Shown piece by piece: positions 40,319 through 53,000 of a stretch of DNA of 64,000 nucleotides (positions are counted from its first letter, which is position 1; the number at the start of each line of letters is the position of its first letter). The stretch is from Pseudomicrostroma phylloplanum (lineage: Eukaryota; Basidiomycota; Exobasidiomycetes; Microstromatales). The notes under the pieces are model-generated. The model saw only the letters and a list, made by a program, of their open reading frames with translations, searched no databases and was not told where the DNA came from. Position numbers and translations under genes: made by a program. The stretch is taken from positions 574,853 through 638,852 of the forward strand of contig BCHS01000001.1 of the NCBI GenBank assembly GCA_039545275.1, given 5' to 3'.

Positions 40319-41904
40319 CTAAGCAGCGGCATCATCGCCCTTGTTGACCCTGACAGTGTAGTGCTCTTTTGCATCGATCTCCCTCAATTGCTTGGCCGCC
40401 TGCTCAGCGGTCAAGTCTCGCTGTGGCTCTCCGAGCATCTCAAAACCGACCTGATGATGCGGCAAGAACGCAGATGGGACATGTAGCTCAGCAAATCGTA
40501 GACCAGCGGGGGAGGCAAGGGCAGCGGTACTCACTTGGAACTTCTTGACAGTCTTGCTCCTCAGCAAGGGCGGGTAGAAATGAACGTGGAACTGCGCCTC
40601 GTCCCACTGCGTCTCTTCCGCCTTCTGCTCTGCGCTGATCGACGATGCGTTGCGAGGGGGTAGCGGTCTCTGGTGCAGACCCATCGAGTATGGGAATGAG
40701 CATTCAAAGAGGTTGTCATATCGGAGGGTTACCTCGCCCATGATCGCGGCGAAAGATTGGACCTGCGCCGACGAGAACGCTAGCAGGTGATTCAGATGGG
40801 CAGAGCGAGGCAGGACCAGAACCTATATTGCAACGAGAAAGCTGAACGTGAGCGAACGTAGTGCCTCGCGTCGTCGAGACAGGAGTACTCACCTCGAAAG
40901 GCCAGACTGCCCAGTAGGGAACAACGGCAATCCAGTCTTCGTTGCTTGCGACCAGCCTTGGTGTCCCTGCTTGATTCATCTCCCATTGAGCGTATGTGAG
41001 AAGCAGATTCGGACGTCCGCTCAGGCTCTTCGGCTCCCCTTGTCTATCGTTGCTCGAGTCTTGTGAGTACTCCCACTGACTGACAAGAGCCTTGTGAGGC
41101 TCCTCTGGCACATAGTCCAGGCTCCATACTTGACCGTGAGGATGAGGGTTGGAGCAGCCCATCGCTGACCCTTTGTTCTCGAATATTTGGATGTACTTGA
41201 CAAATGGATTGTCTACCGGTATGGAGGAGTAAGCCGCTGTCCAGGCTTGAATGATGGGAACAATGTGCGTAGAGGGCGAACGTGGCGGGGTGCTCAGATT
41301 TGCGATAGTGAGATTGTGAGCTGGGTTGAAACAGATGACATAACATCGGCCCCTGGCGGGCTGGGAGCGTATGAGAGGGTGCGGATTGATCTCTGTCGCA
41401 TAGCGGGGAAGAGCAGTTCCTACTAAGATCAATGTAAATCTCACAGTCCCCCTCTCCGACCTTTAAATCTACTGACCTTGGGCGCTACCGTCAGCAGTTT
41501 CGGGTTTGAGTGCAGCAAAATCATTCTCGAACATCTTTGGAGAAAAAGTCGACGGTCCTACCGCATCAGTCTGGAGTCGTCCTCGCCGTGATACGTCAGC
41601 ATACTCACATAAGTTGAGCTGTAAGAAGGCGTCTTTTCGCCGGTGGCTCTCTCGTTGCCAGGACAAAGATAGCACTTTGGGTCATACTCGGGGAGTTGTG
41701 GAACCTCTGCCGATTCTTGAGCCCCTTGCCAGGGCCTCTTTGTGCGGTGGGCTGTTGCATGTCACAGGGAGGGGAGCGGGCTGAGAGGCAGGTCTAGAGG
41801 ATCGCAGCAAATCACTCACGGGAACACAGCACCCATGACCGCGAGAGGGGATTGTACCGCCTGTGGGTGTGTTCACTGGGGTCGAAGGAAGTGCTTTCTG
41901 ACAT
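40319..41904 (-). CDS. GAL7: Galactose-1-phosphate uridylyltransferase
   Basis: Six exons on the minus strand: 41904-41820, 41751-41609, 41534-41477, 41422-40893, 40822-40535, 40450-40319, giving 411 aa. Introns are 68, 74, 54, 70 and 84 nt. The enzyme of the Leloir pathway exchanges UMP between UDP-glucose and galactose-1-phosphate. Key features are [15 protein letters not shown] at the start, a CxxC zinc pair (C55, C58 in KCYLCPGN), [18 protein letters not shown] with the nucleophile region H189-P-H191-G-Q, then [35 protein letters not shown] and [19 protein letters not shown], all in family order. The fifth intron is a multiple of three without a stop, so the reading frame runs through it; splicing is inferred because the family has KKFx directly followed by VGFE. 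Divergent from the GT8 gene. Confidence 0.92.
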
Positions 41905-42274
41905 CGAGAAGAGTTGGGATGTGTTCTTGGAAGAAGTGGCAGAAGCAGAAGGAGAAGGAGGACGCGGTTCCACGAAGGTGGTACGAAGTGCCGCCGGCAA
42001 TGTGGGGCTTTCTCGGCTGCCCCGCACGGAGATGTCAGTGGCTGACGTTTTGCTGAGGTGCGGAAGAGTGGGCCAGTCATCTTATTTCCTGAACTCCACC
42101 TCGTCTTCGTCCTCACCATCTTGCGCCTGTGGGCAACCCTACCACTTCCTCTTGTGTGGCTCTCCTCCTTTCCTTTCTCTCATCTCCACCTCTGCTCTGT
42201 CTCTCCTCGTATCTCCCCTCGTATCTCCCCTCCCATCTCTTCTCCTCATCTCTAACCGCCTTTCCTTCCTCTTC
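41905..42274. promoter_or_regulatory. Divergent promoter of GAL7 and the GT8 gene
   Basis: 370 bp between start codons, C/T-rich on the GT8 side (42160-42275). I searched for CGG-N11-CCG Gal4-type sites by eye and am not confident of any. Confidence 0.45.
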
Positions 42275-43486
42275 ATGTCTTCCAGCCTGACTTCCTCGAC
42301 GGACAGTGGCAGCACAGCCCTTTCGTCGAGGTCGTCTGCTGCCTCGTCTGTTTCCAGAAATGGATGCTGGGCAACCCTCATGACCGGAGACATCTACATG
42401 CCAGGCTTGGCGTAAGTGTCGCGTGTGTCCGCTGGGAAGAGAGTACCAAGCTCGGGAGCGAAAATTGATCCTCTTTGGCCCCCGTCCTGCCCTTTCTTTC
42501 CCCCGCAGCGTCTTTGCGCATTCCTTGCTGCGAGGACCTCATGCCTCGGCTTACCCCTTGGTAGTCATGACTGTACACGGCTCATGCTCGGCACAGGCCA
42601 TTGAAACGGTTCGACAGCTGGGCTGCAAAGTGGTAGAGGTAGAGCGCATGGGCATTCCAGGCAAGGCCAACCAACTCGCGGAGCATCGCTTCGCAGAGGT
42701 GTGGACAAAGCTCCGAGCTTGGGACCTCGAGGAATACGACCGTGTAGTCTTGGTGGATTCGGACATGCTTGTCAGGGCCAACATGGACGAGCTCTTCGAC
42801 CTGCATCTGCCGAGCAATGGCCCTCAAGGCAAGGAAGGTATTGCAGCTACCTTTGCTTGCACCTGCAATCCGGCAAAGATCAAGACCTACCCGGCCACCT
42901 GGTGAGTCTTCTTTGCAGGCCCCTATATGGTATGGGGCGGATCGACTGTTTGATACTGATTCGTACTCATCCCTTCTTCTCGTGCAGGGTTCCGCAAAAT
43001 TGTGCTTTCACCCCTCAGTCGCATCCTTCTTGCCTGACAACGCCTACACCAATTACGGCCGATTCGCCACCAACGTATCACTTGCTCAACTCCGGCCTCG
43101 TCGTCCTCTCACCGTCTTCCTCCGTACTCATGGACATGGCCAAGGAAATTGCCTCTTCTCCAATCGTAAAGACTTACCGTTTCCCTGATCAAGACTTTCT
43201 GGCTCGGTTTTATGAAGGCTCCTTCCGACCTCTTCCATACATCTACAATGCCCTGAAGAAGCTACGGCAAGCTCATCCCAATATGTGGCGGGACGAGGAG
43301 GCTAAGAACGTCCATTACATCCACAAGAAGCCTTGGGACACCAGAGATATCGGTGGAGTAGATGAAGAGACGCACTCCTGGTGGTGGGACGCTTGGGAGG
43401 CCGCTCAGGCCGATCGAGCAGGCGGGGTAAAGGAAGAGAACTGGGCCAATTGTGTCCAGAAATACGTCACCGCCATACGACTGTAG
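42275..43486 (+). CDS. GT8-family glycosyltransferase (glycogenin/galactinol synthase-like)
   Basis: Exons 42275-42411, 42509-42901, 42988-43486, giving 342 aa; introns are 97 and 86 nt. GT8 enzymes use UDP-sugars with Mn2+. Conserved order: CWATLMTGDIYMPGLAVFAHSL (nucleotide-binding strand, across the first splice), YPLVVMTVHG, VVEVERM, the metal-binding DSD at 129-131 in VVLVDSDMLV, NSGLVVLSPS, FPDQDFLARFY, LPYIYNALK, and the late HYIHKKPWD, where His usually contacts metal. This arrangement is closest to glycogenin and to fungal proteins labelled galactinol synthase-like. It has no signal peptide, so a cytosolic acceptor is likely. No glycogen synthase-binding tail is present, so glycogenin itself is doubtful. 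Confidence 0.87.
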
Positions 43487-43742
43487 CCCGCCAAATAGTC
43501 TCTTACCTCGGCCGGGGCTGCTCTGAAAATTTCCCTGCTCCATTGCTGCGTCTCATCCCCATGTACTGTACACCATGTTTCTATATTATCATGCTCAGCA
43601 TCATCCAGGGTAATGTCTTGAGTGAATGATCGCAAGAGAGTGTTACAACAACATCGCACAAATACAAGTGTTCATTGTGGGGCCTGAGGTGATGTACGTA
43701 GCCGCTCGAACTTCGCTAGACTATGCTTGTCTTCTGTTCCGC

Positions 43743-46700
43743 TCACCTGCCACCCATTGATCCGCCCCGTCCTCGCCCCCTTCCTGCCCAGCCGGACCCA
43801 GAGACGCCGCCCAGTCCAGCGTTGCTACCAGTCGCAGCCCCTCCGGCTGCTCCGAGAGATCCTCCTCGTCCTCCCCTGTTACCCCAGCCACCGCCGCGAG
43901 GGAACGCTCCATGACTGTGGTGAGCATTTCCACGGAGCCCACCACGCACTGCGCCACCTGCACCACCTCGGAAAGAACCACTGCTGGGGAAGGGAGGGGA
44001 ACCGATGCTCGCGGGCCTTTCGGCCGTGGGGCTGGTGTTGAAGCGCTCGTTGCCTCTGTCACCCACGCCGGGCGCAACGCCACCGGTGGAGGAAGAGGAT
44101 GCAGCAGCGGCCGCAGCCGCGCCACGTCCCAGAATGCTGAGGTGTCTTTGGGGCAGTACAGATGCAGGTGGTGAGCCGCCTGCATCAGATCCGCTGTCGG
44201 CAGTGGAGCTCTTGCTTGTGGCTGGTACGCCTCGTAGCCCAGGCACATCCACTGGAGCAAATCCGGCGCTCCCGCCGCCTGCTCGCAGAGATATCGCATT
44301 GCTCCCCGTGGTAGATGTATTGACGGGAGGCGCTGGCGTCATCAGTGCTTTAGGTCCTTTGGGCGGATTGAAGGGCGCGGCCACACCTGGAGTCGGTCCG
44401 GAAGGGGCGTGACTGGGCGGTGCGATGGCGGATGAAGGCGGTACAGATGGAGTTGAGGTAGTCACACTGTTCCTCCGTAGAGCAGCCGGAGCAGCCGGAA
44501 CTGGTGCCGCGAAGCCTGCGCTGCTTTGGCGTAGACTGGGTCCTTTGGGACTGGCGGAAGGCTCATTTGCTCTACTTGCTGGTATTGGCGCACCATACGT
44601 TGAAAGAGCAGCCGGACCTGAGGGCGGCACGCTGGGCGTCGAGCCTCTTGCGGAGGTCAAAGATACCTGAGGCACTGCTGCTCCGATCGTGGTGGAGTGC
44701 GATGCGGTCTGGGATGACACGCTCGCAGACCTGGGCGTGACGGAACTGCCAGACGTGTCGGGCCCGGATAGTGTGAAGTGGCCAAGTGACGTATTGCTGG
44801 TACCGGTAAAGCCACCCTGTGGACTCCAGTTCCCTCGGACCAAGGGCCCGGGAATCGAATGGGAAGACGGTGGGCTAGCAGAAAACTTGCTCTGCGAGGG
44901 CCCCAACGGCGGTGAGATTGCAGAGTTGCTGGGAGCACGACTACCTGTCATTGAGGCCCTAGCTTCCGAGTTTCCGGTGGCACGAGGGGCAAGGGGAGCC
45001 AGCGGAGCGGGAGCTTTAGAAGTGGCGACGCCTTGTTTGGTGGACGATACGGGTGACATTTGCGATGCAGACCCGGGCCAGGGAGGGATCGCCGCTCTGG
45101 TCGTTGTAGTCGGGGGCGGGTTTGGAGGAGGGCCAGGTGCCAAAGGCAGTGCGGTGTCGACTAGACGAGGTGAAATGGCGGTACGCTCTGATGCTCTGAA
45201 AGACGAGGCAGGTGACGCAGTGGCCCTAGGTTCAGGCGATTCTGAGGGAGCAGCCGCTTTGCTTCCTGATGGCGGCGGGGAAAGCGTCTGAGTCTGCAGT
45301 CCGGCCGAGAGGGGCGCAGGAGGGGTCTCTGGGACACGCAAGGGAAGGGGAGCCGGCGGAAATCCGGTCAGACTGTACGAGGCAGAGGGACCAGGAGCAG
45401 GGTCCGGGGGCGCAAAGAAGCCGTAGCTACTAGTGCGAGCTGACAGAGGAGGTGGAGGCGGCCGACTTGCGGATGGCAGCGTTCCAGCAAGGTCGTTCGC
45501 CAGTAAAGGCGGTGAGATGGCAGAGTCTGCTCGCTCTAGACTGGTCGAATCGGTCGCTTGTCCGAGTGGAGGCTCCATGGGGGCGTCGGATGGCGTAGGC
45601 AGTGCAGTCGCGGCCGCTGCTGCTTTGCGCTTTTCCGCTTGCTGCTTCTTCCAATCGGCCAATGATAGGCGCGCCCTGGGTTTCTCGGGTTCGGCTGGAG
45701 CAGGTGCGGGGGCAGCGGGTTCCATGCTTGCGAGTGGCTCTTCGACGCCTTCTTTCTTGACTTGTGGATCAGGAAGGTCGTCATGCTGAGTCGAAATCTC
45801 GCCTTCGAGTGGTACCTGCGACGTTCTCCCTTGCAATGCCTTGACATCGTGAGCCGCCGTCATCGAAGTGTCTGCTTTGCCTACCAATGCGATGTCTGTC
45901 TTCGCGCTGCCTTTCCTCCTCTTGGTACCAGCAACATCTTTTTCGCCCGTCACGTCGGATGAGTCCGAATCGGTGGGATCGACAGTATCAGCCGTCTCGA
46001 TGCGACGACGCGGCTGACTAGTGGTGGGACCCTCGGTCAATTCGCCTAGTGTAGAAGACCTCTTCCGCTTGGAGCGAGCTACGACATCACGTTTCGGTAC
46101 CTCTGCAGCACGGCCGGTCTTCGTTCCGCTAGGGCGCCGGATTTTCGGACGTCCGACATACCCTGGTCGCACAGGCTCAGAGCCGGAGGACATATCTTCA
46201 TCCTCCTGATCGCTATTCCAGATGCCTTTGCTCGACTTTTGGTTGACATCATGAAGCGTTGCTGTCCGGTGTGACTTCACATGCACACTGTCTTGCCCAT
46301 CTTCGCCATTGCGTTCTCCTTCAGAAGCGCTTGTCAGAGGCGAGCTGGGTTGCACACCAGACAGCTTTATTCGCTGCCTCTGTTGCCGTTTCGACTTCTG
46401 ATCGTTGCGAGAATCAACCATCGCATCATTCTCTGAAGACAGCTCGCTCGAGTCATCCGCGTCGAAAGAAGCAACATCTTTGCGGTCTTTGTGCTTTGTC
46501 AAGCTGGTCTTGCGCGCTGCTGCTAGACTGACCTGTCTCTTCGCCGCTTTTGCCGCTCTTGCCTTGTTCGTAGCAGCTGCTCTCTCTGCTTTCCTTGCAT
46601 TGCGTCTGTTCGTCTTATCCTCGCGGTCGGGATCATCGGCCAAGATATGATTGGCTTTCAGCCGAGTACCAGCAATCCTCTTCTTGAGGGGAAGAACCGT

Positions 46701-49667
46701 GGGCAGGTCAGAGTCATCTCCGTCAGGCTCGTCCACTCCGAGCATCTGCAGAGAGAGACTGTCGTCTGCGCTATCTAGGTCACTGAGGCCGCCCAATGGC
46801 TCCGTGAGGGAAGAGACATCCGAAATGGCGCCTGGGTCGTCCTCTTCGTCGGACTCGACATCTGTTCTGTTCTCAGACTCGAGATGAGCCAAACCATTCT
46901 CATCATCCCTCTCGTCGGCAAAGGAGGATCCATTCGGGTGACCGTGCGAGTGCGCGCGCTGTCCACCCGTCTCTGCGTCCATGTTGCAAGCCGCAGACGT
47001 TTGAGTCCGCCAGGACTCTGCTCGAGCGACAGCATCATTGATGTCTGTGTCCATGACCCGCACTACTTTGCCGGACTGAGTAATCTTTCCAGGCACAGTG
47101 CCGTTCATGAGCAACAGACCCCGTGTATCTGGTGCATCTTCGAGTTCAGCTGAAGAAGGCGGGGTGAGTGGCATGGACAGGCCTCGCCACCACCTTCGTA
47201 CGCCGACCAAAGGGGCGAAAGAAGGGGTCCTGATCCTTCGATGGGAATTTCTTGCGCTACCTGGGATGTTGACATTCATGAGTCCCATGCCCTGTCCCAC
47301 TCGCAACATTTGAGCCACTGCGCAGTCCTGCTTTCTAGCATTGTGAGAGCTAGCGCTACCACTGCTTGAACCGCCTTGTGGCGTGGCGGATCCAATGCAA
47401 CTGCAGAACGAGGTGCTCAGAAGCGATGTTGTCGCAGAGTTCATTTTGCGTGCAAACAACGTAGAGGAATATGGAAATTCGCCTTTGTTCGCCATGTCAA
47501 GGGCGGTGACGGAGCGAGGCCTCGTGGGCGTTTCCATAGCAGGGTTCTGCACAAGCTCGGGCAAGAAGTGGACAATGTGTTGATCATCCCATTCCCATCC
47601 CAGAACGATCTCGTGTGACTTTCCAATGTCTCGGAGGGCAAAGAGGCCGAACCGAACGTCCGGGTCCCCGTCTTGTGTCCCGTGAGATGTCGCATTAGCG
47701 CCGAATGACACGAAGGCAGGGGAGCTGGCCCTAGACTCTCCAGAGGCAGTCTCACGCTCGTGTTGAGCGTTGTCTTTGGTCTGGTAAAAGAGAATTGGGC
47801 GAATGACTGCGTTGGGGTGGCAGCCAAAACGAGCAAATCTTGCTTCCGTACCAAATCTGCGAGCGTCAATTGCCAGACTCAGCGGCGGTGGGAACAAGTG
47901 GACATGTGGTTTGGTAGCTCCGATGCTATGGTACTGATTCGTACGATCGTTCCTATATGAGTCTGCTGATGACAGTTCGCCTCTGTACTCGCTGATGAAG
48001 GCCCCTGCAGGGATTGCAGATTCAGCGAAGAGGCCATGCATGACTGGCTTGGAGAAGGATCGTGATGCTGACCATGATCTCGCTTGCTCAGTGGGTAATG
48101 GTGTGATGAAGAGAACATTTGTGAAGATGGCAGAGGCCGCTCCTTCCGAAATACTCTTGACGTAGACATCACATGCAGCGTCAGCTAGAGATGAACTTCG
48201 AATGGCAAGTGGAACGCACTCGTTGCTGGTCGCGCTGAGGCCGAGATTGTGGTAGCGCTTCCTGCCTTCCCGCTGATGTCCGGAGCCAAGAGGCTGCCGC
48301 AATGTACTGCCGCTGGCCTCCTCTTCAGCTCCGATCTCGTTCTCCGCCTCATCAGATGTTGCCAGTGGCGCAAGCAGGTATCCGTTCTCATCCGCCTCAA
48401 CATGCACAGCTGCTTGGTCTTCGCAGTCGTGCATGATGGCGGCGAGTGTGTCGAACACAGAGGTTTCTGTCACCATGTTTCGGCGGATCGGAGTGAATTC
48501 GAAATGCCAGGCTTCTAGCTTGTCTACCGGATTGAGGAGGTCCTCATCTGCTGGTCGTTCTTCTCGGACTGCGCCAGCAGGAGAAGAGACAGTTGGGAAA
48601 TGGAGGCCTCGGGGAGTGGTTGCGGATGTGGGCGTTGCCAGGGGCGTCTTTCGAGAGCCCGGTTTTGGTCCGGGCTTCCTTCGAGAAGCTTTGGGTGGGC
48701 CGTCGGTACTGGTCTGACTCTCAGGCAACACAAAAGCAGTGTTGCTGAGGTCTATGCTCTGACTCAATTTGCGTGTCTTCGACGAGTTTGAGGCTGCCCT
48801 GTGGTGTAACACAACATTGTTGTCCGGCTCAGGCGGAGAGGCTCTCGACACTACAGCACTCTCGAAACCTGGATCGACCATTGCTATGGACTGGGCGGGA
48901 TACCCAGGCGATGCTGAAGAACCAATTGCTTGAGCTTGGCGCACGCTCGTCTTGCGGGCCTCGTCATCCCTTCGGCGCTGTTGCAGCGCTTTGGCGAAGC
49001 CTACATCCACAGGACGTGGATCGCACACCTCGCAAAGGTATTCATCCGGTACGCTAGAAGATGACATACCGAAGCAGGCACAATGTTGCCATACCAGACA
49101 ACGGTCGCACTGAATCGTGAAGCCATCATCATCGTTCATGTCGCAAATACAGCGGATGACTCCCCCATCATCGTCTCCTTGTTCCCCATCTTCGTCGGCT
49201 GCAGCTATGACCGGAACGTGCTCTTCGAGAATCTGGCCCTCGAGCACATCGCTTGGGATCGGCAGAGGTGGTTCATCGGCGCGAGCCGTCGTTGAGACAA
49301 ATTGGTACTGAATCGCGACACGGCTACCGTTTCGCGAGCTCGTTGACGTTGGATCAAGCTTTGGCAAGGTAGACTCATCGCCGTGTGTCTCGACAGGAGG
49401 AATGTGGTCTGGCTGAACCGACAAGGACAGCGCCTGAGCTTCTCGAGCTAGCGGTGTAGGCAAGAAAGCATTCTGGTTCGGTGCCTGGTGGAGGTCCGTC
49501 TTATTGAGAATTGTCGACGTCTCAGTCGAGGACAGCGTGGATGCTCTTTCCAGGTCGCTGTGAGTCACTGACTGCTTGGCATTGCCAGACGGATTTGGAC
49601 TCGGGAGAGCGTCCGAAGTACGAAGAGAGGGAGAGAGAACTTCCCGTTGTTCTCGCTCCTCGGTCAT
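43743..49667 (-). CDS. SET3: PHD finger and SET domain protein, Set3 type
   Basis: Intronless, 1974 aa. In yeast, Set3 scaffolds the Set3C histone deacetylase complex and its PHD finger reads H3K4 methylation. PHD finger at about 173-216: [18 protein letters not shown]...HCACFG...CEVC, with the expected Cys4-His-Cys3 order and an aromatic WQHC. An AT-hook-like [10 protein letters not shown] lies near 330. The SET domain spans about 540-700 ([62 protein letters not shown]). The canonical NHS catalytic triplet is replaced (ARFGCHPN), so methyltransferase activity is unlikely, as for Set3 and MLL5. The C-terminal 1200 residues are low complexity: acidic, Lys/Arg-rich, then Pro/Ser/Ala, ending in an RGG-rich tail. 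The start at 49667 is the second in-frame ATG; the first lacks supporting context. Confidence 0.85.
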   Translation of the reverse strand: MTEEREQREVLSPSLRTSDALPSPNPSGNAKQSVTHSDLERASTLSSTETSTILNKTDLHQAPNQNAFLPTPLAREAQALSLSVQPDHIPPVETHGDESTLPKLDPTSTSSRNGSRVAIQYQFVSTTARADEPPLPIPSDVLEGQILEEHVPVIAAADEDGEQGDDDGGVIRCICDMNDDDGFTIQCDRCLVWQHCACFGMSSSSVPDEYLCEVCDPRPVDVGFAKALQQRRRDDEARKTSVRQAQAIGSSASPGYPAQSIAMVDPGFESAVVSRASPPEPDNNVVLHHRAASNSSKTRKLSQSIDLSNTAFVLPESQTSTDGPPKASRRKPGPKPGSRKTPLATPTSATTPRGLHFPTVSSPAGAVREERPADEDLLNPVDKLEAWHFEFTPIRRNMVTETSVFDTLAAIMHDCEDQAAVHVEADENGYLLAPLATSDEAENEIGAEEEASGSTLRQPLGSGHQREGRKRYHNLGLSATSNECVPLAIRSSSLADAACDVYVKSISEGAASAIFTNVLFITPLPTEQARSWSASRSFSKPVMHGLFAESAIPAGAFISEYRGELSSADSYRNDRTNQYHSIGATKPHVHLFPPPLSLAIDARRFGTEARFARFGCHPNAVIRPILFYQTKDNAQHERETASGESRASSPAFVSFGANATSHGTQDGDPDVRFGLFALRDIGKSHEIVLGWEWDDQHIVHFLPELVQNPAMETPTRPRSVTALDMANKGEFPYSSTLFARKMNSATTSLLSTSFCSCIGSATPQGGSSSGSASSHNARKQDCAVAQMLRVGQGMGLMNVNIPGSARNSHRRIRTPSFAPLVGVRRWWRGLSMPLTPPSSAELEDAPDTRGLLLMNGTVPGKITQSGKVVRVMDTDINDAVARAESWRTQTSAACNMDAETGGQRAHSHGHPNGSSFADERDDENGLAHLESENRTDVESDEEDDPGAISDVSSLTEPLGGLSDLDSADDSLSLQMLGVDEPDGDDSDLPTVLPLKKRIAGTRLKANHILADDPDREDKTNRRNARKAERAAATNKARAAKAAKRQVSLAAARKTSLTKHKDRKDVASFDADDSSELSSENDAMVDSRNDQKSKRQQRQRIKLSGVQPSSPLTSASEGERNGEDGQDSVHVKSHRTATLHDVNQKSSKGIWNSDQEDEDMSSGSEPVRPGYVGRPKIRRPSGTKTGRAAEVPKRDVVARSKRKRSSTLGELTEGPTTSQPRRRIETADTVDPTDSDSSDVTGEKDVAGTKRRKGSAKTDIALVGKADTSMTAAHDVKALQGRTSQVPLEGEISTQHDDLPDPQVKKEGVEEPLASMEPAAPAPAPAEPEKPRARLSLADWKKQQAEKRKAAAAATALPTPSDAPMEPPLGQATDSTSLERADSAISPPLLANDLAGTLPSASRPPPPPLSARTSSYGFFAPPDPAPGPSASYSLTGFPPAPLPLRVPETPPAPLSAGLQTQTLSPPPSGSKAAAPSESPEPRATASPASSFRASERTAISPRLVDTALPLAPGPPPNPPPTTTTRAAIPPWPGSASQMSPVSSTKQGVATSKAPAPLAPLAPRATGNSEARASMTGSRAPSNSAISPPLGPSQSKFSASPPSSHSIPGPLVRGNWSPQGGFTGTSNTSLGHFTLSGPDTSGSSVTPRSASVSSQTASHSTTIGAAVPQVSLTSARGSTPSVPPSGPAALSTYGAPIPASRANEPSASPKGPSLRQSSAGFAAPVPAAPAALRRNSVTTSTPSVPPSSAIAPPSHAPSGPTPGVAAPFNPPKGPKALMTPAPPVNTSTTGSNAISLRAGGGSAGFAPVDVPGLRGVPATSKSSTADSGSDAGGSPPASVLPQRHLSILGRGAAAAAAASSSSTGGVAPGVGDRGNERFNTSPTAERPASIGSPPFPSSGSFRGGAGGAVRGGLRGNAHHSHGAFPRGGGWGNRGGRGGSLGAAGGAATGSNAGLGGVSGSGWAGRGRGRGGSMGGR

Positions 49668-50077
49668 CCGGACCGTCCTCGAAGGGCAGAGGTGAGTGTG
49701 GCAATGGCGTTTCAGAGACAGGCAGGAGGAGTGGTACGAAGGGAACGTCTGAAGCACTCAGGCGGAATCGCGACGGAAGTGCGGCTCCGAAGCGAGATTC
49801 CGAGGCGACGCACTTCTTCGATCCTTCCTTCCGCCCAGGCTGCAACTCGCTCACCACGACTCCCTAGCCATCCGCCATCTGGTAGCTCCCTCTATCTCCA
49901 AGCCACGACTAGCGCCTTTGATTGTGCTGCTGTCAGTCTGAGGCTAGTCTGCTCCCTTGTGACCAAGGAGGGATCCTCTCCGCCACCTACAAGGTCATCT
50001 GAGGTTGATCCGCGAGCCGCCTAGCTCGCGTCAGCTGGCTCGCAGCCACCCCGCTCCGCATCTCTACAACCCACAAG
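49668..50077. promoter_or_regulatory. Divergent promoter of SET3 and BRR2
   Basis: 410 bp between start codons. No core element is evident. Confidence 0.45.
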
Positions 50078-53000
50078 ATGCCACCAAAGAAGCAGGACCT
50101 CAGTGGTTACCAATACTCGGCTCTGTCGGCCCAGGTCACTCAGGCAGACAAGCGCTTCATTGAGCGGAGAGACAATGAGCCTACGGGGGAGGCCGAGTCA
50201 CTTCGTGGCCGCATCATCCAGAAAGATATGGGCTCACGCGTTCAACGAGAGAAAGTGAAAGACCTCGACAAAAAGAGGTCCAAAGCAGAGGCGGAAGACA
50301 GGACACGGCAGAAGCCTACTAGAGCTTCTGCTGCCGTTGGAGCCGGCGTGCAAGGTCATTATACCGATGTTCTTCAAGCGACTGCTGATCTGGAGGGTCT
50401 ACGTTATGCACCACGTACGGCTGAGACGAGAGACATCTATGAGCTAATACTCAACATCGTTCATACTGCTTTGGGTGATCAGACCAGCGATGTCATCCGC
50501 TCGGCTTCGGATGCTGTTCTCGAAATTCTCAAGACCGATGAACTCAAGGATTTCGATAAGAAGAAGGAGATCGAAGACATCATCGGTCAGTTGAGTCCTG
50601 AGCATTTTGGTCAATTGGTCAATCTGAGCAAGAAGATCACAGATTATGACCAGGATGACCGGCAAGACGCAACAGATGCCACGAGCAAATTCCTTGACGA
50701 GGAATCTGGTGTGGCGGTCCTTTTCGATAATGAGGAGGAGGAGTCGGACCACGAGGATGAAACCTACGTCGTGCGAGAGGATTCTGATGACGAGGATGCA
50801 GATCCGGGGGCTGACACAGAAGACGCGGGAGCGGATCGACAGCAAGACGGTTCTGCTAGCGCTGACGGAGACCTTGATGATGCTCTGGTCATTGGAGAGA
50901 GTTCTGGCGCTTCGAAGAACAGCCAAAATAAGAAACAGGATGGTCTCGTTTCGGTCCACGAGATTGACTCGTATTGGCTACAACGCCTCATCGCCAGCCA
51001 TTATGAAGATGAACGTGAGGCTACAGAGAAGTCAAACGAGGCCATGAGCATCCTCGCAGCCGACAGCAACATTCGCGATTGCGAGAATGCACTGGTGGAG
51101 CTCTTCGATTACGAAAACTTTCGCGTGGTACAGACCTTAGTCAAAAATCGCGAGGCGATTGTGTGGTGTACCAAGCTCGGCCGTGCAGACCAAGAAGAGC
51201 GCGTCAATCTCGAGGTCTTGATGCGTGAGCAAGGTCTTGGGTGGATTCTGAAAGAGCTACGAGGTGGTGGCGAGCACAAGAATAACGAGGCACAGGCACG
51301 TCTCATCCCAATGGACATAGATGATGCTGCGAAGGCACGGGCCTACAAGCTTACGACTCGAGCTACTCTCGCGCCTGGATCCACTGCGCAGCCTCGGAAA
51401 GCAGTCGATCTTGAAGCTATGGCGTTTGGACAAGGCGGGCATCTTAACTCGAATGCCAAAGTGCGTCTCCCCGAAGGTAGCTACAAGAAGTCGGGGAAAG
51501 GCTACGAGGAAATCCATGTACCTGCGCCCGTCAAGAAACAGGTGCCAGAAGAGGAGCTGGTCTCCATCGCAAGCCTGCCTCACTGGGCTCAACCCGCTTT
51601 CCAAGGAGCGAAGAACCTCAATGCAGTCCAGTCGCGATGCTATCCTGTGGCCTTTGGAGAGGACGAGCCTATGCTGCTGTGTGCCCCAACCGGAGCAGGG
51701 AAGACCAATGTGGCGATGCTGACTATACTTCACGAATTGGGAAAATGGCGAAACCAAACGACGGGAGAATTCGATCTGACTGCATTCAAGATCGTTTACG
51801 TAGCACCAATGAAAGCGCTCGTAGCCGAACAAGCCGCGAATTTCCGTGATCGCCTCTCTGTCTTCGGCGTCGTTGTCAACGAGCTGACTGGCGACAGTCA
51901 GCTCACCAAGCAGCAGATTGCGGAGACGCAAATCATTGTCACAACTCCAGAGAAGTGGGATGTCATATCAAGGAAAAGTAGTGACACTTCGTACACCAAC
52001 CTTGTCCGCCTGATGATCGTGGACGAGATCCATCTTCTGCACGACGACCGTGGGCCGGTACTGGAGGCTATTATTGCTCGGACAATACGAAGGATGGAGC
52101 AGATGTCTGATCCGGTCAGACTGGTAGGTCTCAGCGCTACCTTGCCCAATTACAAGGATGTCGCAACCTTTCTTCGAGTCAATCCTAAGAAGGGTCTATT
52201 CTACTTCGAGAGCAACTACCGGCCCTGCCCTCTGAAACAGGAGTATGTTGGCATCACGGAGAAGAAGGCGATCAAGCGTTTCCAGATCATGAACGAGGTC
52301 ACCTACGAGAAAACGTTGCATCATGTGTCTCAGGGCAACCCAGTCATGGTGTTCGTACACTCTAGGAAAGAAACTGCGAAGACCGCAAAGTTCGTCCGGG
52401 ATCAAGCTTTAGAGCAAGATACACTGACAAAGATGTTGCCACAATCAGAGGCAAGCAAAAGGATTCTACAGGACGAACTTGAGAACGTCAAAGACCCGCA
52501 ATTGAAGGACCTCCTCCCGTATGGGTTCGGTATTCATCACGCCGGAATGGGTCGCGCTGATCGTCAGCTGGTCGAAGATCTCTTCGCCGCCCGTCACCTA
52601 CAAGTGCTGGTGTCGACGGCAACACTCGCTTGGGGTGTCAACCTACCGGCGCACACCGTCATCATCAAGGGAACTCAGATATACAACCCAGCAAAAGGTC
52701 GTTGGGTAGAGCTCTCGCCACAGGATATGCTCCAGATGCTCGGTAGAGCTGGACGCCCACAGCACGACACTTTTGGTGAAGGTGTCGTCATCACGAATCA
52801 CAGTGAGCTACAGTACTATCTCAGTCTCCTCAATCAGCAGCTTCCGATCGAGTCTCAGCTTGTCTCCAAGCTAGCTGACAACCTCAATGCAGAGATCGTC
52901 CTCGGTTCCATCCGCAATCGCGACGAGGCCGTGGCTTGGCTTGGATACACGTATCTGTACGTCAGGATGCTGCGTACGCCAACTCTCTACAGCGTGACAG

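Noticed and set aside
40451..40534. GAL7 fifth intron as coding sequence
   Set aside because: It is open in frame, but the family has KKF directly followed by VGFE, and the ends are GTGAGT and CATCAG; splicing is the better reading.
44689..45291. 200-codon plus-strand frame with Gly/Val-rich protein inside SET3
   Set aside because: It is the antisense reading of the Pro/Ser/Ala-rich Set3 tail.
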